22,000 bases of DNA from Hymenopellis radicata (taxonomy: Eukaryota > Basidiomycota > Agaricomycetes > Agaricales > Physalacriaceae). Shown piece by piece: positions 18,357 through 22,000 of this stretch. The notes under the pieces are model-generated. The model saw only the letters and a list, made by a program, of their open reading frames with translations. It was not told the origin of the DNA and made no database searches. Position 1 is the stretch's first letter. Every line of letters starts with the position of its first letter. The DNA is taken from NCBI GenBank assembly GCA_015501595.1, contig JADNRX010000801.1:1-22000 (forward strand). Reading direction: 5' to 3'. Position numbers and translations under genes: made by a program.

Positions 18357-20592
18357 TCAAGTTGAAGCAGGTCCAATCACCACAGGTTTAGTCTTGGATA
18401 GCTGAGCGATTGTCGCATCATCAAGGCCGAGGTGCGCCTTGACCAGTTCGGGCGGCGTCAAGGCAAGCCACTGCCGGAAGGTGTTAGTGGGAACAGCACA
18501 ATTGCAAACACTGAGTTTACCTGGTTGAGGCTGATGTCCTGGAAGCGATCTGTGTTGAAGATTTCCAAAAATCTCAAGGTTGTGTTTCCCGTGTTTTCGA
18601 CGTAGTGGCCTAAAATACTCCTTGAGAAAAGCTTCGACGATAGGAACGGGAGGACATACCCATAGCAGTAGGTACGTAGCCTATTCACAGAAGGTGAGTG
18701 TGCCTCTCTGTAAATAAAATCCACTGACCGATATCACCAGGCTGATAATTGAATGTCCTAGCTGTACCTTGAGACGCGAAGATGGTCACGCGTCCTTCAC
18801 CCTCGCTAGAATGAGCGGGTACAATCAGGGTCATACAACATCGCGAAGAGAATGAAATACTCACAGGAAGAAGCTCCACTCATCCATGGTAGGGTGCCAA
18901 TGAAGCTCCCTAGCCAATAGCGTATCAAGCGACGGTCGGAACAAGAGAGAAAGTAGCTACAAACCTAATAGCGCCCGGTTCAACGGTGACTTCGGCGGCG
19001 GCGATGGTGGTCGAAAGTTTGAATGTAGTAGAATCGACTATCCTGACGGAGCCACCGGACAACTGCGTAAGCGGGACCTGAGACAAGGCAAACGTATACG
19101 AGTCCGGGACGGTGCCTTGTGGACTGACAGGAGCTTGGGCGTCATCGGAAGGAACATCTGCACAAAATTTTCAACTGCGCCAGAGTAATACGAGGAATTC
19201 GAAGCGAACCAGCAGGGAAAATATATAGCTCCTTCGCGGGAATATGCGCAAATGCTTCAGGATTGGTGGCCTGGAAATTCTTTTGGATGACTACGAGGCT
19301 GTGAGTACTCTTGCGCGTCGAGCGTACGAGACTGCTACCTTCTGCTGGGACATGTGCTAACCAATCTGTCAACTAAGTTTGAAATTCAAGATCAAATACA
19401 ACCATGTAGGAGAAATGGAAGCCTACCAAGAAAGTCGAATCCTCGCTGAAGTCTCCATCGTCAAAGACCTGATGTCACGTTAGAAGAGAGGGTACAGGGA
19501 CGGAGGAAGACTTACAAGAATGAATTCAGAACCATCCGGATCGTCGCCAGTTGCTTGCAAGGAATGAGGAACACCGGGGGGGAAGAACCAAAGATCTCCT
19601 GGGCCCTAACAGAGTGTCATTGAATCTGGAAGGGGGGATGTCTACCCAGTACTGACCACATTGCCGAGGAAGTTGCGCCCCTCAGAATCAACCGCGGTCA
19701 CTTGAGTCGTTCCCTAACATGCGCAATTCGGAACACGTAGAATGATCAGATTTTGTGGTACTCACTTTCAAGACGTACGCCCACTAATAAAGATCAGCAG
19801 TGGCGGGAATCGCGGGGAAAGGAACGTTACCTCTGATGTTTTGTGCCAATGAAGCTCACTGAAGAAGATATTAGCATGTCATTAACCCGACCTTGATCGG
19901 ACTTACCGAACTGCACCAGGTTCAAGGCGCATGTTGACACTAGCCATTGCTACGAAGTCTTAGAAGAGGGTGCAAAAGGATTAGGTGTGACCAACCAGTT
20001 GCGATGGGCATAACCCCAACTGAATAAGAGATAAGAGGGAGGTCTCATGTCTAATACAAATACAAAGACTTACTGTTCTCTTGTCGGGCCCACCCACCAG
20101 TCTGGAGGCGGTTGTGACTGAAACTGAAGGGCCATTTGGCGTTTGGCCTAGAAGAGCCCGTTGGTTACGAAGAGAGAGAAGGATTGGAACGTACATAGAT
20201 CCTGAGTCGCTAGTAGGCGGCGCCAGCAAATCTGGGTTCTGTAGATCGATAGGTATATTGTCAGGACCCATGATCGTGGTACCAAGGCCCTCGCGTATCG
20301 GTTGGACAACGGAAGGATCGCTATCGTCGTTCCAAAGCGGCACGTTTGGGTCGATGCTCGCAAATGGAACCGTCGCGGTCGACTCTGGTGCGGAGTCGGT
20401 CGAGGACGCGACTACCGTGTCCGTTCCAGTTGCCACGGTGGAAGCCGTCACCACTGACGCTGACGATGCCGAAACTGAAGCCGAGGCTAAAGATGCTGAA
20501 GCCGGCGCAGATGCGACACCAGAGCTGGCGGCGGGTGCACAGTAGGCGAGCCTCGCTAGAAGAACGAGATTGACGAGTCCAAGAGCAAACAT
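18357..20592 (-). CDS. Oxalate decarboxylase, secreted bicupin, 17 exons
   Basis: The reading runs from ATG at 20592 to TGA at 18357 in 17 exons: 20592-20195, 20147-20074, 20019-19996, 19949-19907, 19858-19831, 19783-19766, 19713-19657, 19605-19516, 19468-19427, 19372-19339, 19290-19210, 19157-18965, 18909-18865, 18805-18729, 18680-18660, 18609-18521 and 18470-18357. All phases agree and give 475 residues. A signal peptide (MFALGLVNLVLLARLAYCAP) is followed by a Ser/Ala/Thr/Val-rich region. Cupin 1 has VRELHWHKTSEWAYVL and PPGVPHS, cupin 2 has IRELHWHPTMDEWSFFLEGE and GHYVENTGN, supplying the His, His, Glu and His metal ligands in both domains. SEDST sits where Bacillus OxdC has its catalytic lid SENST, supporting decarboxylase rather than oxidase activity: oxalate to formate and CO2, Mn-dependent, outside the cell or at the wall. 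Exons of 18, 21, 24 and 28 nt are notable. Confidence 0.96.
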
Positions 20593-20642
20593 GGTCGAAG
20601 AGACTTGAGACAACAAGTGTGGTACTGATGTGGTTTAGACGC

Positions 20643-20650
20643 CTTTTAAA
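20643..20650 (-). promoter_or_regulatory. TATA-like TTTAAAAG before oxalate decarboxylase
   Basis: On the minus strand TTTAAAAG ends about 50 bp before the ATG at 20592, with a CA/CT-rich leader between. This is a suitable core promoter position for a secreted-enzyme gene. Confidence 0.4.
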
Positions 20651-20659
20651 CACTCAGAA

Positions 20660-22000
20660 ACGCTCCCGTACGCGTCAAAGTTGGACGTTCCATATCAAGA
20701 ACTGATCTCAAGTCGGTAGTCGGGTCATGGATGAGCCCACTACTACAGCAGTGTGACTTGTAGGCCTTGTCGATTGGGAGTAATAACCACCCCGTTACAT
20801 CACATGGAAGTGGCAAATCGAACTCGGGACGTGGCGGAGGGGAGGAATTAGGAGCTCTCGTTCCCACCATCATTCTGCTGACCGGACTGTGCCCTCAATT
20901 GATGACACAGAAAGTGGATGAGATAGATAGATAGGTCTTACCTGTAAGGGAAGAAAGCAACATCGCAGCTATTTTTATCCATTTTATATATAACCTCGTC
21001 TATGAAGAGATCTGTCAGCTGAAGCACAACGTGGTCTCGAAAGAGAACAGAGATCCTTTAGGAATATGAAGCACAAGTTAAGGTAGGTACCGAATCCACC
21101 GCGTTTCGGTGTCCCTCGTCTGGGCCCTCGGATTACGAGCAAATCGGACTGAAGCAACCCGGCGGAACGCGAAACTGGGGCGCAACTTTCGTACGATTGC
21201 AGGGAGCAAGAGAGTGTAAGAACTTTCGCGGCTCGGAGTTCTAGTCGACGCAGGTACTGCAAGAGTGGACAGACGGTGGCGCATGTCGTCATCAAGATTA
21301 GCCGTCAATCAGCCTACCGAAGTATTGTCATCGATGAACGGAGGATAGTGTGGATTGGCTTCTTCTTGACGCAATCTCGATTTGTGCGCTTAACGGACTG
21401 GTGGGGAAATATCAGGAAAATATACAATGGTCAGCAGGGAGACAAAGACCGAGTTCTATTTTTGAGGATTCGTTTTCTTCAATGATTCGAGTGTATTTCT
21501 CCATGAAACCGTCACGCGTGCAGATAGTTGTTGATTTCATACGAACGAAATGAACTAGTGTTTTCTCCGAGGTATGTCAGTCAATTGTAACGCTGCAAAG
21601 TTGAACAGACAAACCGGAGGTATGTGGCACCAATACAAAGGTCCCTGAAAAATAGGAGATGCTCCTTCATTGAATTCTCATGAAATGGCATCAGTCGTTC
21701 CGTGAAGAAGAGCTGCAGCCACAGCTCGAGTCTTCCAGATGTCGCAGAGGTAGTAAAGGGAAGAGAGTAACAAGGAGGCAGCCAAACAGTTACCAACTCT
21801 ACGAGTCCTAATTTGGAAAGGCAAAGTTCGTGTCGACTTGAACCAACTTGAACTACTTCACCTACACCCAAAGCGCAATTACAGATCTCAGACCGGCGAG
21901 TACGCAAATTCTGCGAAAGCGCCGCGTAGTATCCGATTATTGGAAGACTCCGAAATGGCCTGAGGCTTCTGTTTGGGCCTGGCGCTGACTACGGAGCGCT
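20660..22000. other. Upstream region of oxalate decarboxylase and end of window; no supported gene
   Basis: Open frames here (minus 20873-20646, minus 21308-21078, minus 21907-21581) have no recognisable motifs and no consistent splice links. There is a short GATA microsatellite-like run near 20920-20935 and an AT-rich TTTTATATATAA at about 20982-20993 that could be a promoter element for either direction. A gene with exons continuing to the right of the window cannot be ruled out. Confidence 0.3.

Noticed and set aside
1..22000. tRNA, rRNA, CRISPR array, bacterial-style promoters
   Set aside because: Looked for characteristic boxes, cloverleaf arms and regularly spaced repeats by eye; none was convincing.

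Overview
The window looks like nuclear DNA of a filamentous basidiomycete (Agaricomycetes). Almost every protein-coding region is cut by short GT-AG introns of about 46-60 nt, the gene families are typical of mushroom-forming fungi (bicupin oxalate decarboxylase, DUF6697, MCT-like MFS), and there is a degenerate KDZ-type transposase. I see no bacterial operons, no CRISPR array, and no tRNA or rRNA gene. Most splice models below were tested by checking that intron phase and reading frame hold across every junction; exceptions are stated.

Layout. 1-1253: promoter-like DNA, with no gene I can support. 1254-2814 (+): an intact 11-exon NADP-dependent MDR oxidoreductase with two TGACTAA sites upstream. 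3034-3533 (+): a 5'-truncated DUF6697 copy. 4094-5058 (+): a two-exon gene for a secreted, extremely charged repeat protein with regularly placed cysteines and a His/Gly-rich tail. 5742-9765: a DNA-transposon-like segment with 28-bp terminal inverted repeats and AATTGTCACAA-type subterminal repeats. It holds a fragment of a mitochondrial ribosomal protein uL2 gene, and that fragment is split by a second element (6377-8575). The second element has ~297-bp inverted arms, a perfect 8-bp target-site duplication and KDZ transposase remains.

9763-11560 (+): a nine-exon MFS monocarboxylate-porter-like gene, intact except for one frameshift. 11607-12193 (+): a deleted copy of the oxidoreductase. 12409-13800 and 13946-15334 (+): two head-to-tail DUF6697 paralogues. 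16226-18214 (+): an unrecognised Ser-rich gene. 18357-20592 (-): a 17-exon secreted oxalate decarboxylase. 20660-22000: no supported gene.

The main architectural story is a duplicated two-gene block (oxidoreductase followed by DUF6697) at 1254-3533 and 11607-13800. Complementary damage left the first block with a good oxidoreductase and a broken DUF6697, and the second with the reverse. About 8 kb now separates them, including the nested transposons, the MFS gene and the charged-repeat gene. The likely working genes are the oxidoreductase (detoxification or redox), the charged-repeat secretory protein, the DUF6697 pair (probably nuclear) and the oxalate decarboxylase (extracellular oxalate breakdown).
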